A stretch of DNA of 64,000 nucleotides from Corallococcus coralloides DSM 2259 (GCF_000255295.1 NC_017030.1:5642001-5706000), one strand, 5' to 3'. Shown: positions 45,411 through 54,775, counted from the stretch's first letter. The notes: a model not told the origin generated them from the letters alone. Numbers and translations are program-made.

Positions 45411-46442
45411 ATGCGGCCGAATCTTCCCACCCTCGGTGGACCACCGAAGCGCAATCCCTTCGGACCGGTGGTTGCCGTCTCCGTCATCCTCGGCGCGGCC
45501 GCGGGTGGCGTGTGGTGGTGGAAACAGCGCATGGCGGATGTCCCCATGGACGTCGCCTCGCAGACCGCGTCCGCGCTGGACGCCGGCACCGTGGCCCAGG
45601 CCCCCGTGGCCCCGCCCGCGCCCACCGACCCCGTGAAGGCCGCGGGCCTGGAGCGCGTGTCCATCCGCATCGAGGGCCCGCTGGAGACGGCGCTCGTCCA
45701 GGCCTCCGACGCCACCGTGGGCCCCGCCCTGGCGCAGGTGGTGACGCGCACACTGGTGTGGTGGGTGCGCGTACCCGGCGAAATCCTACGGGGTGACACC
45801 CTGGACGTGCTCTTCCAGCGCCGCCCCAACGAGGAGCCGCTGGTGTACGCGGTGCGCTTCGTGAGCGGCAAGACGGGCCAGACGCACCGCGCCTACCGCT
45901 TCACGCCCGCGGGTGAGGCGAACGCCCGCTACTACCTGCCCGGCGGCGACGAGCTGGAGCTGCGGATGGAGAAGTCCCCCATCGACAGCTACGAGCAGAT
46001 CACCTCGCTGTTGCGCGACGGCCGCGGCCACAAGGGCGTGGACTTCCGCGCGCCGGTGGGCACGACGGTCCGGGCGCCCTTCGCGGGCGTCATCAAGCGC
46101 AAGAACTGGAATTTTGGCAGCAACGGCAACTGCATCGAGCTGGTGGAAACCGGGGGCAAGGGCCGCCGCGCCCTCTTCCTGCACCTGGCGGAGCTGCCCA
46201 AGAACATCCAGGCCGGGATGCGCGTGAACGCGGGCCAGGTGCTGGCCCAGAGCGGCAACACGGGCCACTCCTTCGCCCCCCACCTGCACTACCAGCTCAT
46301 GCTGGGCGAAAACCGGGTCCTGGACCCCTTCGACCAGCACAAGACCTTCCGCGCGTCCCTGGCGGCCGCCCACAAGGGCGCCTTCGACACCGAGGTCCAG
46401 CGGCTGGATGGATTGCTGGGAACCTCCGTCGCGGGGAAGTAA
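45411..46442 (+). CDS. M23-family zinc metallopeptidase, membrane-anchored
   Basis: A 343-residue envelope protein. A single membrane segment (about 19-38) follows a short positive N-terminus, then an Ala/Pro-rich linker, an OB- or LysM-less regulatory region (about 80-195), and the M23 domain (about 200-315). Zinc ligands are visible in GRGHKGVDFRAPVG (HxxxD) and FAPHLHYQLM (HxH). It is thus expected to cut peptidoglycan cross-links or act as an amidase activator. Start ATG has AGGGAG six bases upstream. Confidence 0.9.
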   Translation: MRPNLPTLGGPPKRNPFGPVVAVSVILGAAAGGVWWWKQRMADVPMDVASQTASALDAGTVAQAPVAPPAPTDPVKAAGLERVSIRIEGPLETALVQASDATVGPALAQVVTRTLVWWVRVPGEILRGDTLDVLFQRRPNEEPLVYAVRFVSGKTGQTHRAYRFTPAGEANARYYLPGGDELELRMEKSPIDSYEQITSLLRDGRGHKGVDFRAPVGTTVRAPFAGVIKRKNWNFGSNGNCIELVETGGKGRRALFLHLAELPKNIQAGMRVNAGQVLAQSGNTGHSFAPHLHYQLMLGENRVLDPFDQHKTFRASLAAAHKGAFDTEVQRLDGLLGTSVAGK

Positions 46443-46457
46443 AGCCCCACCCATTTC

Positions 46458-46487
46458 TTGACACTCCTCCGACGGCACGGCTAGCTG
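46458..46487 (+). promoter_or_regulatory. Candidate promoter of the beta-barrel gene
   Basis: A perfect TTGACA (46458-46463) is followed after 18 bases by TAGCTG (46482-46487). The start point would be about 28 bases before the ATG at 46521. The -10 box is weak. Confidence 0.4.
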
Positions 46488-46520
46488 GCAGCCCTGGGCC
46501 GTGGTCGTCGGAGGTAGTGG

Positions 46521-47807
46521 ATGCACAGGTTTCGCGCCGTCATCGCCGCGCTGACGCTGGGCGTGCCTTTCGCCGCCAGCGCGGCGGAGATCACCCGGAT
46601 TGCTTCCTCGTTCGAGGATGATGATCCGTTCGACCTCTTCCTCGACGTGGGCTTCGAGCGCACGCAGACGCGCGCGAAGATCGTCCGCGAGCAGCTTCGC
46701 GGCGGTGACGCCACCGACGTCTCGGAGGTCAACGAGCTCTGGTACAAGGGCACGGACGCGCGGCTGAATCTGGCCGTGGCCTTCGGCCTGTGGAAGGACC
46801 TGGAGTTCAGCTTCAAGCTGCCCATCGTCTTCCAGCAGAACGAGACCTGGAACTTCGTGTCCGGCACGAACCAGGGCAACTCCACCATCACCAACAGCTG
46901 CTACAACGCGGACGGCTCGCCCTACTCCGCCGAGGGCTGCGTGGGCCGGCTGTTCCAGGTGCCACAGGAGAGCTACCGCGGCGGCCTGGGCAACGTGCAC
47001 TTCGGCCTGGCGTACGCCTTCTTCAACCAGGAGAAGGACGACACCAAGCCCACGTGGATCGTCGGCATCGACTACGAGGCGCCCACCGCCAAGCAGCGCG
47101 ACCCGAGCCTGAACAACACCGACCCGGACGGCGATCGCGGCAACGTGGGCGACCGCGTCCACAAGTACCAGCTCTACACCACCTTCTCGCGGAAGATGGG
47201 CGTGGCGGAGCCGTACTTCAAGGCGTCCCACACCATCCCGGTGCGCGGCCCCGGCGCCTACTCCAACTGCGATCAGTCCAGCCTCCCCTACCCGGGGAAC
47301 CTGGGCGCGCCGTACAACTGCTACAAGGAGCCGTGGACCCGCCACGAGACGGGCATCAAGGCCCCCTCGCAGACGGCGCTCACCTTCGGCATGGAGCTGG
47401 TGCCCTTCGAGAACGCGGCCAGGTCCCAGAAGTTCGCCCTGGACGTGCGGCTCCTGGGCAACTACGTGGGCCGCGGCCGGTACTACAACGAGCTGACCTC
47501 CGCGCTGCGCAAGCTGCTCACCTCCGACGACTACTTCCAGGTGGGTGGCCAGGTGGGCGTCACCGCCCGCGCCGCCCAGGCCTTCACCATCCGCGCCTCC
47601 GGCAACTTCCTCTACAACACGGACCACCTGCTCACGTCCGAGGCCATTGGCCAGGACCTGAACGGCGACGGCCAGGTGGACACGGCGGTGGGCTCGCCGG
47701 AGCTGAACCCCACGTTCGACTGGCGCTACGACCTGGTATCCCGCCGCTTCCGGGCCATCCAGAGCACCACGTTCCGCTTCGACCTGGGCGCGACCTTCAG
47801 CTTCTGA
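46521..47807 (+). CDS. Probable outer-membrane beta-barrel protein, unknown function
   Basis: A 428-residue exported protein. The signal peptide (HRFRAVIAALTLGVPFAASA, cleaved near residue 21) leads into sequence of alternating hydrophobic and polar residues with many aromatic belts (LFLDVGFERTQTRAKI, LAVAFGLWKDLEFSFKL, WRYDLVSRRFRAIQSTTFRF), and the protein ends LGATFSF, a C-terminal Phe as in outer-membrane barrels. Four Cys residues lie in loops. It has a GGAGG site six bases before the ATG. Family not recognised. Confidence 0.7.
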   Translation: MHRFRAVIAALTLGVPFAASAAEITRIASSFEDDDPFDLFLDVGFERTQTRAKIVREQLRGGDATDVSEVNELWYKGTDARLNLAVAFGLWKDLEFSFKLPIVFQQNETWNFVSGTNQGNSTITNSCYNADGSPYSAEGCVGRLFQVPQESYRGGLGNVHFGLAYAFFNQEKDDTKPTWIVGIDYEAPTAKQRDPSLNNTDPDGDRGNVGDRVHKYQLYTTFSRKMGVAEPYFKASHTIPVRGPGAYSNCDQSSLPYPGNLGAPYNCYKEPWTRHETGIKAPSQTALTFGMELVPFENAARSQKFALDVRLLGNYVGRGRYYNELTSALRKLLTSDDYFQVGGQVGVTARAAQAFTIRASGNFLYNTDHLLTSEAIGQDLNGDGQVDTAVGSPELNPTFDWRYDLVSRRFRAIQSTTFRFDLGATFSF

Positions 47808-47815
47808 AGTCCCGC

Positions 47816-47852
47816 CTGAAGCAGCGGCGGGCCTTCCCTACCGCTGCTTCAG
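47816..47852. terminator. Hairpin between the convergent barrel and rsmI genes
   Basis: A 12-bp perfect stem (CTGAAGCAGCGG / CCGCTGCTTCAG) lies after the stop of the barrel gene, and its right arm overlaps the last codons of rsmI. It could end transcription from either side. No long T run is present. Confidence 0.55.
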
Positions 47853-48671
47853 CCCCAGGCCCAGCCGGTACACCTCCTGGCCGGGCCACCCCGCGCGGCG
47901 GGCCAGCTCCGTGCTCAGCGGCTTGAGCTTCTCGCCGCGAGCCAGGCCCGACTCCAGCGCCCGGCGCACCTCGTCCTCGCTCCAGCGCTGCTCGCCGGTG
48001 CGGCCCTCCACCAGCACCACCACCTCGCCCCGGGTCTCCTCGCCCGCGTAGCGCGCCACGAGCGCGGACAGCGGCCCCCGGACGAACTCCTCGTGCAGCT
48101 TGGTCAGCTCGCGCGCCACGCACGCGCGGCGGTCGCCCCAGGCCTCCTGGAGGTCCACCAGCGTCTCCGCCAGGCGGCGCGGGGACTCGTAGAGGACGCA
48201 GGTGGCGGACAGGGGCGCCACCTCGTCCAGCATGGCCCGGCGCTCCGGTCCTTTCCGAGGCAGGAAGCCCAGGAAGTGGAAGCGCCCGGTGGGCAGGCCG
48301 GACGCGCTCAGGGCGGCCACCAGCGCCGTGGGGCCGGGCACCGGCTCCACCTTCAGGCCGCGCTCCAGCGCCTCCGCCACCAGCTTCTCTCCCGGGTCGC
48401 TGATGCCGGGGCTGCCCGCGTCGGTGATGAGCGCGCAGGCCTCCCCTGCCTCGATGCGGTCCAGGATGCGCCCGGCGCGCTGCCCTTCCGCGAAGGCGGG
48501 CAGGCTCACCAGGTCCTTCCCGGTGATGCCGAAGTGGTCCAACAGGATGCGCGAGTGCCGGGTGTCCTCGCACGCGAGGAAGCCCACGGTGCGCAGCGTC
48601 TCCAGGGCCCGGGCGGTGACATCCCCCAGGTTCCCGATGGGCGTGGCCACGAGGTAGAGCGTTCCAGCCAA
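47838..48671 (-). CDS. rsmI: 16S rRNA 2'-O-methyltransferase RsmI
   Basis: A 277-residue SAM-dependent enzyme that methylates C1402 of 16S rRNA. Signatures: TLYLVATPIGNLGDVTARAL, FLACEDTRHSRILLDHFG, ALITDAGSPGISDPGEKLV and FLPRKGPERRAML. The likely start is TTG at 48671 with AAGGA nine bases upstream, giving LAGTLYLV; the upstream in-frame ATG lies inside yraN. It overlaps closely with yraN (13 bases between), so they are probably co-transcribed. Confidence 0.93.
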   Translation of the reverse strand: MAGTLYLVATPIGNLGDVTARALETLRTVGFLACEDTRHSRILLDHFGITGKDLVSLPAFAEGQRAGRILDRIEAGEACALITDAGSPGISDPGEKLVAEALERGLKVEPVPGPTALVAALSASGLPTGRFHFLGFLPRKGPERRAMLDEVAPLSATCVLYESPRRLAETLVDLQEAWGDRRACVARELTKLHEEFVRGPLSALVARYAGEETRGEVVVLVEGRTGEQRWSEDEVRRALESGLARGEKLKPLSTELARRAGWPGQEVYRLGLGLKQR

Positions 48672-48684
48672 GGGACGGATTCCT

Positions 48685-49050
48685 TTACATGCCAGCGTCG
48701 AAGGCGGCGGGCAGGTGCTCCACCCGGGCGTGCTCGCCCTGGCCCACGACGGAGATGACGTCGAAGCGCACCATGCGCCCGTCGATGCCATTCTGAAAGA
48801 GATAGTGCAGCGCGGCCTTCACCACCCGGCGCTGCTTGGCGAAGGACACGGTGTGCGACGGGTCTCCCCACGCCGCCGTGGAGCGCATGCGCACCTCCAC
48901 GAAGCACATGAGCTCCCCCTGCTCCGCCACGATGTCCAGCTCGCCGTAGCGGCACGTCCAGTTGCGCGCCACCACCCGGAAGCCCTGCGACTCCAGCAGG
49001 CGCACGCCCTCCGCCTCCGCCACGTCCCCCACGTCCCGCCGCGTCCCCAT
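48685..49050 (-). CDS. yraN: YraN / UPF0102 endonuclease-like protein
   Basis: A 121-residue protein of UPF0102. The predicted restriction-endonuclease-like core has GDVAEAEGVRLLESQGF, YGELDIVAEQGELMCFVEVRMR (the D and E..V acid motif) and KQRRVVKAALHYL. The family adjoins rsmI in many bacteria, as here, but its function is not settled. ATG at 49050. Confidence 0.9.
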   Translation of the reverse strand: MGTRRDVGDVAEAEGVRLLESQGFRVVARNWTCRYGELDIVAEQGELMCFVEVRMRSTAAWGDPSHTVSFAKQRRVVKAALHYLFQNGIDGRMVRFDVISVVGQGEHARVEHLPAAFDAGM

Positions 49051-49084
49051 TCCGCCCCGCCGCCCCTAGAACTTCCGGCGGCGG

Positions 49085-50995
49085 CTAGACGTTAACGGTG
49101 CCGTCCGACATCTGGCCGAAGCCGGGGTGGGCGGTGACGTGCAGCACCTGCGTGAGCGTGCCCAGGTGCTTGAGCATGCGGGCGACGAGGGGCAGCTTCG
49201 CCTCGTCCACGCCCGTCAGCACGTCATCCAGGAGGAAGGGGCGCTTCACCCGGGCGCACGTCTTCTCCACCACCGTCAGGCGCAGCGCCAGGTAGTAGAG
49301 GTCGATGTCCTTCGGGGACAGCTCACCCACCGGGATGCGGCTGTTCGGCGCGAGCAGGAAGGCGTTGCCCTCGCGGTCCCACTCCACGCCCTGGTAGCGC
49401 TTGTCCGTGAGCGCGGTGAGGTACTGCACGCAGCGGTCCTTCAGGAGCGCCTGCACCGACAGCATGTCGAGCGTGAGCACGTCCGCGGCCTGCGACAGCA
49501 CCAGGGGTGACGGGTCCTCCAGCGGATCCACCGGAGCCGGCGTCTGGCCGGGGGCCGCGGCCACCGGCACGGGGGGCGCCTTCGCCAGCGCGATGGACTC
49601 CTTGAGCCGGGACAGCTCCCGCTCCACCTCGCGCAGGTCGCGCACGTAGGTGCCCTTGGCGGACAGCTCCGCGTTGAGCTCCTCCTGCTGCGCGCGCAGC
49701 TCCTGCCCGTCGCGCAGGGCGCCCTGGTACTCGGCGGAGGCCTCGAACTCCTCCAGCTGCGTCTGCAGCTCCCCCAGCCGGATGCCGAGCAGATCCTTCT
49801 GCTCCAGCGCCCCGGGGATCTCCGTGTAGTTCTCCAGGTTCAGGGCCTTGACGGCCATGCGCACGGGCGCGTCCTCGAGCTCGAACTCGTCGAGGATCTT
49901 CTTCTGCCGCGCGTCCTTGCGGGTGTCCTTGGAGCCCTTGCGCGTGGCGTGCTGCAGGTCGTCCACGTAGCGCAGCGCCATCAGCCCGGCCGTGCCGAAG
50001 GCGGGGATGTTGAGCAGCGCCAGGTAGCGCCACATGGGCTGCGCCGCGGCGATGCCCAGGCCCACGCTCAGGCCCATGAAGAGCACGCCCGCGCCCAGGC
50101 CGCCCCAGAAGAAGCGGTTCTGCGTGAGCGGCGGCACCTTCAGCGACGCGTCCTCCAGCTCCGGATCCCGATCCGTCTCCAGCCGCGCCAGCGCCTCGTC
50201 CCGCCGGGCCACCGCCTTCGGGTAGCGCTTCACGCGCGTGAGGATGTCCAGCGGCAGGCCCAGCGACTCCGGAGAGGGCGCCGCGCGCCAGGCGGCCTCC
50301 GCCTGCGAGATGGCTTCCTTGAGCCCCTCACCGCCCTTGAGCTTCGAGTCCGCCTCGAAGATGAGCGACGCCAGCTCGTCCACCTTGAACTGGAGCTGAT
50401 CCACCGCCTTCGCGGTGACGAGCTCCTTCTCCAGCACCTTCACCTTCGCCTCGGCGGCCGGGACGTCCTCCGCCGGCAGCACCTGGGTGGCGGCCGCCAG
50501 CGACGGCGTGGCCCCGGAGACCTTCGCGCCCGCGGCCGCCGCGGCCTTGGCCAGGCTCTTGCGGGGCCGGCGCGACGGCAGCATCACCAACTGCAGGCAA
50601 TACACCTGTTCGAAGGTGGTGCGCGGAGGCAGGCCCGCCTGGCCACGCAGGTACTGGTTGATCTCCGAGACGTCCGTGGAGACCAGCTCCGGCTGGCTGG
50701 TGGCCGGGTTGAGCCGGTGCAGCGATCCGGAACCGCCCAGCTCGCGCAAGATCCGGTACGTCATCCCGTCCTGCCCCACGAACGTCAGCGCGGCCTTGCC
50801 GGAGCGCCCCGCCGAGCCCACCAGGCTCGCGTCGCCACCCCGGCCATCCGCGAACAGCAGGGACAGCGCCAGGTTCCCGAGCGGCAACACGTCCGCCGTG
50901 GGCGGCTTGAGGATGAGGTACCCGGTCTTCAGCGGGAAGCGTCCGGTGGGAGAGAACCCACGGACGTTCTGGATGGCGACCTCGACGAAGTGCAT
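49085..50995 (-). CDS. SMC/YhaN-like ABC-ATPase-fold protein with no Walker A and a membrane hairpin
   Basis: A 636-residue protein with an unusual build. The N-terminus (VEVAIQNVRGFSPTGRFPLK) and the next strand are those of RecF/SMC-like ATPases, but where GxNGxGKST should be the sequence reads LILKPPTADVLPLGNL. The C-terminus keeps the rest of the fold: GELSPKDIDLYYLALRL (signature-like), FLLDDVLTGVD (Walker B) and VLHVTAHPG (H-loop). Between them lie coiled-coils (about 170-290 and 395-470) and two hydrophobic segments (about 294-345, GAGVLFMGLSVGLGIAAA and LLNIPAFGTAGLMALRY) that look like a membrane hairpin. It is therefore likely an inactive or differently powered ATPase homologue tied to the inner membrane. 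Function unknown. Confidence 0.8.
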   Translation of the reverse strand: MHFVEVAIQNVRGFSPTGRFPLKTGYLILKPPTADVLPLGNLALSLLFADGRGGDASLVGSAGRSGKAALTFVGQDGMTYRILRELGGSGSLHRLNPATSQPELVSTDVSEINQYLRGQAGLPPRTTFEQVYCLQLVMLPSRRPRKSLAKAAAAAGAKVSGATPSLAAATQVLPAEDVPAAEAKVKVLEKELVTAKAVDQLQFKVDELASLIFEADSKLKGGEGLKEAISQAEAAWRAAPSPESLGLPLDILTRVKRYPKAVARRDEALARLETDRDPELEDASLKVPPLTQNRFFWGGLGAGVLFMGLSVGLGIAAAQPMWRYLALLNIPAFGTAGLMALRYVDDLQHATRKGSKDTRKDARQKKILDEFELEDAPVRMAVKALNLENYTEIPGALEQKDLLGIRLGELQTQLEEFEASAEYQGALRDGQELRAQQEELNAELSAKGTYVRDLREVERELSRLKESIALAKAPPVPVAAAPGQTPAPVDPLEDPSPLVLSQAADVLTLDMLSVQALLKDRCVQYLTALTDKRYQGVEWDREGNAFLLAPNSRIPVGELSPKDIDLYYLALRLTVVEKTCARVKRPFLLDDVLTGVDEAKLPLVARMLKHLGTLTQVLHVTAHPGFGQMSDGTVNV

Positions 50996-51020
50996 GGCGC
51001 GCGCAGTCTAGCCCGAACGA

Positions 51021-51051
51021 AAAAAGGAGCGTCCAGTGAAGGACGCTCCTT
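51021..51051 (-). terminator. Terminator of the rpsP-rplS operon
   Basis: On the minus strand AAGGAGCGTCC pairs with GGACGCTCCTT over an 11-bp stem and six-base loop, followed by a T tract. It lies about 45 bases after the rplS stop. Confidence 0.92.
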
Positions 51052-51096
51052 CTCGCACGCGGCCGCGAAGGCCGCGAGAGGGTTTCTGCGGACCTA

Positions 51097-51486
51097 CTAG
51101 CCCTGAGCGGCGGCGGCCTTGGCGGCGGCCCGCTCAGGATCCACCTGCACGTCCACGCGCGAGGCCTTGCCCTTCAGCTCGCGGAGGTAGAACAGGCGCT
51201 TGCGGTTCACGTCGCCGCGGGTGAGGACCTCGATCTTCTCGTAGCGCGGGCTGTGGATGGGGAAGATGCGCTCCACGCCGACGCCGAAGGACATCTTGCG
51301 CACCGTGAAGGTCGCGCGGTTCGTGCCCTTGGTCTTGCGGATGACCACGCCCTCGAAGGCCTGCACGCGCTCCTTCTCGCCTTCCTTGACCTTCCAGTGG
51401 ACGCGAACGGAATCACCCGTGCGGAACGCGGTGATGTCCTTGCGCAGGAACTTGTTTTCGACGTGCTCGATGAGGCTGCGGCGCAT
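51097..51486 (-). CDS. rplS: 50S ribosomal protein L19
   Basis: A 129-residue ribosomal protein at the 30S-50S interface. [60 protein letters not shown] and [17 protein letters not shown] are the L19 signature. The start at 51486 has GGAG seven bases upstream; a longer open frame upstream is not used. Last gene of the ribosomal/tRNA-modification operon. Confidence 0.97.
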   Translation of the reverse strand: MRRSLIEHVENKFLRKDITAFRTGDSVRVHWKVKEGEKERVQAFEGVVIRKTKGTNRATFTVRKMSFGVGVERIFPIHSPRYEKIEVLTRGDVNRKRLFYLRELKGKASRVDVQVDPERAAAKAAAAQG

Positions 51487-51605
51487 GACGGACTCCAGAA
51501 AGCGGAACTTGACGCGTAGGACGCGTGGAAAAGAGCGGGCCGTCCTAGCAGAGACCGCCGGGACGAACAAGCCTGCAACAAAGGGTTCCGCGAGAACACG
51601 CAGGG

Positions 51606-52343
51606 TTACAACGCTTCTTCTTCCCTGGCGAGCAGTTTCTGATCCGCCTTGCTGAACTCCAGCCGCGCGTACAGGTCCGGCCGCCGCTCCTGCGTGAGCT
51701 TGATGGCCTTCCACCTGCGCCAGCGGGCAATGCGGGCGTGATCGCCGGACTGGAGGACGGCCGGTACCTCGGCCCCCCGGAAGACGGGCGGCCGGGTGTA
51801 GTGCGGGTGCTCCAGGAGGTTCTCCTCGAAGCTCTCCGCCACGGAGGACGCCTCGTTGCCCAGGACGCCGGGCACCAGCCGCGCCACCGCGTCCACCACC
51901 GCCATGGCCGCGACTTCCCCGCCGGTAAGCACGAAATCGCCCAGGGACAGCTCCCCATCCAGGAAGGGCATCACCCGCTCGTCCACGCCTTCATACCGGC
52001 CGCAGACGAGGATCAGACCGGCCTCATGCCGCGCCAGCTCGCGCGCCGTCCCCTGCGTGAACGTGGGCCCCCGGGGGCTCATCAGGAGCGCCCTCGCCCC
52101 GGGCTGACGGGCCCGAGCGGCCTCGATGGCGGCCACCAGCGGTTCGGGCTTCATCACCATGCCGGCGCCGCCGCCGTAGGGCGCGTCGTCGGTGACGCGG
52201 TGCTTGCCCTCGGCGTAGTCGCGCACGTCGGTGAGCGTGACGGAGAGCAGCCCCTTCTCCTGGGCCTTCCCGAGGATGCTCGCGCCCAGGTAGCCGGACA
52301 CCATCCCGGGGAACAGCGTGAGCAGCTCCACGCGGTAGCTCAC
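51606..52343 (-). CDS. trmD: tRNA (guanine-N1)-methyltransferase TrmD
   Basis: A 245-residue SPOUT enzyme that methylates G37 of tRNAs, preventing frameshifting. It has the trefoil-knot region [15 protein letters not shown] and [15 protein letters not shown], and [21 protein letters not shown] near the N-terminus. The start overlaps the rimM stop by four bases (ATGA), typical of this operon. Confidence 0.97.
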   Translation of the reverse strand: MSYRVELLTLFPGMVSGYLGASILGKAQEKGLLSVTLTDVRDYAEGKHRVTDDAPYGGGAGMVMKPEPLVAAIEAARARQPGARALLMSPRGPTFTQGTARELARHEAGLILVCGRYEGVDERVMPFLDGELSLGDFVLTGGEVAAMAVVDAVARLVPGVLGNEASSVAESFEENLLEHPHYTRPPVFRGAEVPAVLQSGDHARIARWRRWKAIKLTQERRPDLYARLEFSKADQKLLAREEEAL

Positions 52344-52888
52344 CCTCCGTCTCCCGGCTCCTCCGGCCCGTCCGCCTCCAGGTACTCCGGAGGCCGGATC
52401 ACGATGCGCCCCGCGGGCACGTCCACCGTCGGAACGAACTCATCCGCGAAGGGCACCACCAGCTCCGGCCGGCCCTTCGCGCGGATCACCAGGTTGGGCA
52501 CCTCACCGGTGGCCCAGACCTCCTCCACCGTGCCCAGGGAGGCGCCCTGCTCGTCCACGGCGTTCAACCCCACGAGGTCGCCCTGGAAGAACTCGCCCTC
52601 TTCGGGCGGCTCCAGGTCCTCGCGGTAGACGAACACCTTCGCGCCCACCAGTGCTTCGGCGGCCGTGCGGGACTCCACGCCCTCGAAGCACACGAGGTCT
52701 TCCTTGTTCGCGGGGCGGAAGGTCTCCAGGGCGTACTCGCGCTCTTCACCCGAGCGCAGGCGCAGCCGGACGCGCTCGACGGTGCCGAGCGTCTCCGAGG
52801 CGGGGTCGAAACTCTTGACCGCCACCTCGCCGCGCAGCCCGTGCGCACGGGCCACGTAGCCCAACTCCAGACAGGCCTGCGCGCTCAC
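52340..52888 (-). CDS. rimM: Ribosome maturation factor RimM
   Basis: A 182-residue 30S assembly factor. The N-terminal RimM domain ([20 protein letters not shown]) and the C-terminal PRC-barrel ([34 protein letters not shown]) are both present. Both gene ends overlap the neighbours by four bases, indicating translational coupling. Confidence 0.96.
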   Translation of the reverse strand: MSAQACLELGYVARAHGLRGEVAVKSFDPASETLGTVERVRLRLRSGEEREYALETFRPANKEDLVCFEGVESRTAAEALVGAKVFVYREDLEPPEEGEFFQGDLVGLNAVDEQGASLGTVEEVWATGEVPNLVIRAKGRPELVVPFADEFVPTVDVPAGRIVIRPPEYLEADGPEEPGDGG

Positions 52889-53169
52889 CGCGCGGCGTCC
52901 GGAGCGGGCGGCGCCGGGGGAGAACCCGGGGCGCGGCGATCGTCGAGTATCTCCAGGCGGACCTTCTGGCCCTGCTTCTGGGCGGCGGCGTTGATCAGCG
53001 TCCGGAGGGCGTTCACGGTGCGCCCATCACGACCGATGACCTTGCCAACGTCCTCGGGGGCGACCTTCAGCTCATAGAGCCGGCCGCCATCCGCCTCGGA
53101 GATGCGCAAAGTGACCTGGTCGGGTTGATCAACCAGGGCCTTCGCCAGATACGTGAGCAGCGGCTCCAC
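52885..53169 (-). CDS. khpA: KH-domain RNA-binding protein (KhpA-like)
   Basis: A 94-residue single KH-domain protein. VAPEDVGKVIGRDGRTVNAL contains the GxxG RNA-binding loop (GRDG), with strands and helix on each side. In many bacteria it sits between rpsP and rimM as here. It probably acts as a small RNA chaperone. The Pro-rich tail (PGSPPAPPAP) is disordered. Confidence 0.93.
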   Translation of the reverse strand: MEPLLTYLAKALVDQPDQVTLRISEADGGRLYELKVAPEDVGKVIGRDGRTVNALRTLINAAAQKQGQKVRLEILDDRRAPGSPPAPPAPDAAR

Positions 53170-53192
53170 GTCTTGTCCAGACGGGGGCGTGC

Positions 53193-53453
53193 TCAGGCGG
53201 TGGTCGCCGGGGCCTGCTTCTTCGCCGTCTTGATCAGGTCCGCGACCGTCTCGGAGGGCAGCGCGCCGCTCTTCAGCCAGTAGTTCAGCCGCTCCTCGTT
53301 GAACTGCACCTTCGCGGGGCTGTGGTTGGGGTCGTAGGAACCGACCTGCTCCAGGAACTTGCCGTCACGCGGGCTGCGCGAGTCGGTGGCAACCACGTGG
53401 TAGTACGGCATCTTCTTGGCGCCCGCGCGGGCAAGACGGAGGACAACGGCCAT
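53193..53453 (-). CDS. rpsP: 30S ribosomal protein S16
   Basis: An 86-residue ribosomal protein. AVVLRLARAGAKKMPYYHVV, ATDSRSPRDGKFLEQVGSYDP and ERLNYWLKSGALPSETVADL are typical of S16. First gene of the rpsP-khpA-rimM-trmD-rplS operon, with a candidate promoter upstream. Confidence 0.97.
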   Translation of the reverse strand: MAVVLRLARAGAKKMPYYHVVATDSRSPRDGKFLEQVGSYDPNHSPAKVQFNEERLNYWLKSGALPSETVADLIKTAKKQAPATTA

Positions 53454-53508
53454 GGAACGCTCCAGCGAAATCGTGTGACTTCTACGGTAACAGTGCGGAG
53501 GGGGGCGC

Positions 53509-53537
53509 TCTTAGCGCCCTGCCGACTGGATTGTCAA
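53509..53537 (-). promoter_or_regulatory. Candidate promoter of the rpsP operon
   Basis: On the minus strand a perfect TTGACA (53532-53537) is 17 bases from CTAAGA (53509-53514). The start would be about 50 bases before rpsP. The -10 box is imperfect and lies within a short GGGCGCT/AGCGCCC hairpin. Confidence 0.5.
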
Positions 53538-53556
53538 GGAAGCTCGGGTGCTTATG

Positions 53557-54690
53557 TCACACCGGGGCTTCAGCGGCCGTCTCGTCGCGATTGGCGAGCT
53601 GACCACAGGCCCCGGCGATGTCCCGGCCCCGGTTCTTCCGGATGTATGCCGCGACGTGGGCCTCGGCAAGGATGGCCCGGAACTCCTCGGCCCGCTGCTC
53701 GCCGGTCGTCTGGAACCCCAGGCCAGGGTTCTCGTTGTAGGGAATCAGGTTCACCTTCGCGGGAATGTCGCGCAACAGCTCCCTCAGCCGGTGCGCGTCC
53801 TCGTCGGTGTCGTTGAACCCTTTGAGCAGCACGTACTCGAAGGTGATGCGGCGGCCCTGACGCAGGGGGAACTTGCGGCAGGCATCCAGGAGCGCCTGGA
53901 TGTTCCACTTGCGGTTCACCGGCATTGTCTTGCTGCGCTGCTCGTCCGTGCTGGCGTTGAGCGAGATGGCCAGCTTGACGTCCGTCTCCTGGCCGAAGCG
54001 CTCAATCATGGGCACCAGGCCCACGGTGGAGACGGTGATGTGCCGGTGGCTGAAGTTGGGCCCCTCCTCCGATTGGAGAATGGCGAGCGCCGTCTTGAGG
54101 TTCTCGAAGTTGTGGAGCGGCTCGCCCATGCCCATGAACACCAGGTTCGTGAGCGGACGGAGCGTCTCCAGGTTTTCGTTGCGGCGCACCTCGCGGTTCA
54201 CCGCGTGCACCTGGGCGACGATCTCGCCGGGCGTGAGGTTGCGCTTGAGGCCCAAGGTGCCCGTCATGCAGAACGAGCAGGCCATGGCGCAGCCCACCTG
54301 CGTGGACACGCAGAGCGTCTTGCGGTCCTCCGCCGGCATGTAGACGGATTCGATGAAGCGCCCGTCGCGCGTCTTGAAGCGGTACTTGATGGTGCCGTCG
54401 ACGCTGCGCTGCTCCAGGTCCTTCACCAGCGGGACGATCTCCGCCTTGACCTTGAGCTTCTCGCGCAGGGCCTTGGACAGGTCCGTCATCTCGTCGAAGG
54501 AGGTGGCGCCGCGCTGGTGCAGCCAGCGATAGAGCTGCGCCGCGCGGAACGGGCGCTCGCCCAGCTGCTCGCTCAGGAACAGCGCGAGCTTCTCGCGCGA
54601 CAGGCTGGCCACGTCGACCAGCTTCGCGGGGGCCGGCACCGGCAGGGGCTCGGTGACAGGGAGGGCTGTAGCGGTAGGCTCGGACATCAT
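53557..54690 (-). CDS. rlmN: 23S rRNA/tRNA adenine-C2 methyltransferase RlmN
   Basis: A 377-residue radical-SAM enzyme that methylates A2503 of 23S rRNA and A37 of some tRNAs. The iron-sulfur cluster motif is CVSTQVGCAMACSFCMTG (CxxxCxxC), followed by GEIVAQVHAVN, NLVFMGMGEPLHN and a C-terminal catalytic Cys in AGACGQLANR. ATG at 54690. It is 104 bases upstream of rpsP on the same strand. Confidence 0.97.
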   Translation of the reverse strand: MMSEPTATALPVTEPLPVPAPAKLVDVASLSREKLALFLSEQLGERPFRAAQLYRWLHQRGATSFDEMTDLSKALREKLKVKAEIVPLVKDLEQRSVDGTIKYRFKTRDGRFIESVYMPAEDRKTLCVSTQVGCAMACSFCMTGTLGLKRNLTPGEIVAQVHAVNREVRRNENLETLRPLTNLVFMGMGEPLHNFENLKTALAILQSEEGPNFSHRHITVSTVGLVPMIERFGQETDVKLAISLNASTDEQRSKTMPVNRKWNIQALLDACRKFPLRQGRRITFEYVLLKGFNDTDEDAHRLRELLRDIPAKVNLIPYNENPGLGFQTTGEQRAEEFRAILAEAHVAAYIRKNRGRDIAGACGQLANRDETAAEAPV

Positions 54691-54775
54691 TCAGTCGGGG
54701 CTAACGGAGGGCAATGGGGCGTGCTTCCCACAAGAAGGCACGGCAAGTCAAAGGAGTGCCCGCCCCCTTCCCTGC

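Noticed and set aside
49085..50995. Labelling the SMC-like gene as recN, recF or an active SMC
   Set aside because: It has no Walker A motif and carries membrane segments, so none of those assignments fits.
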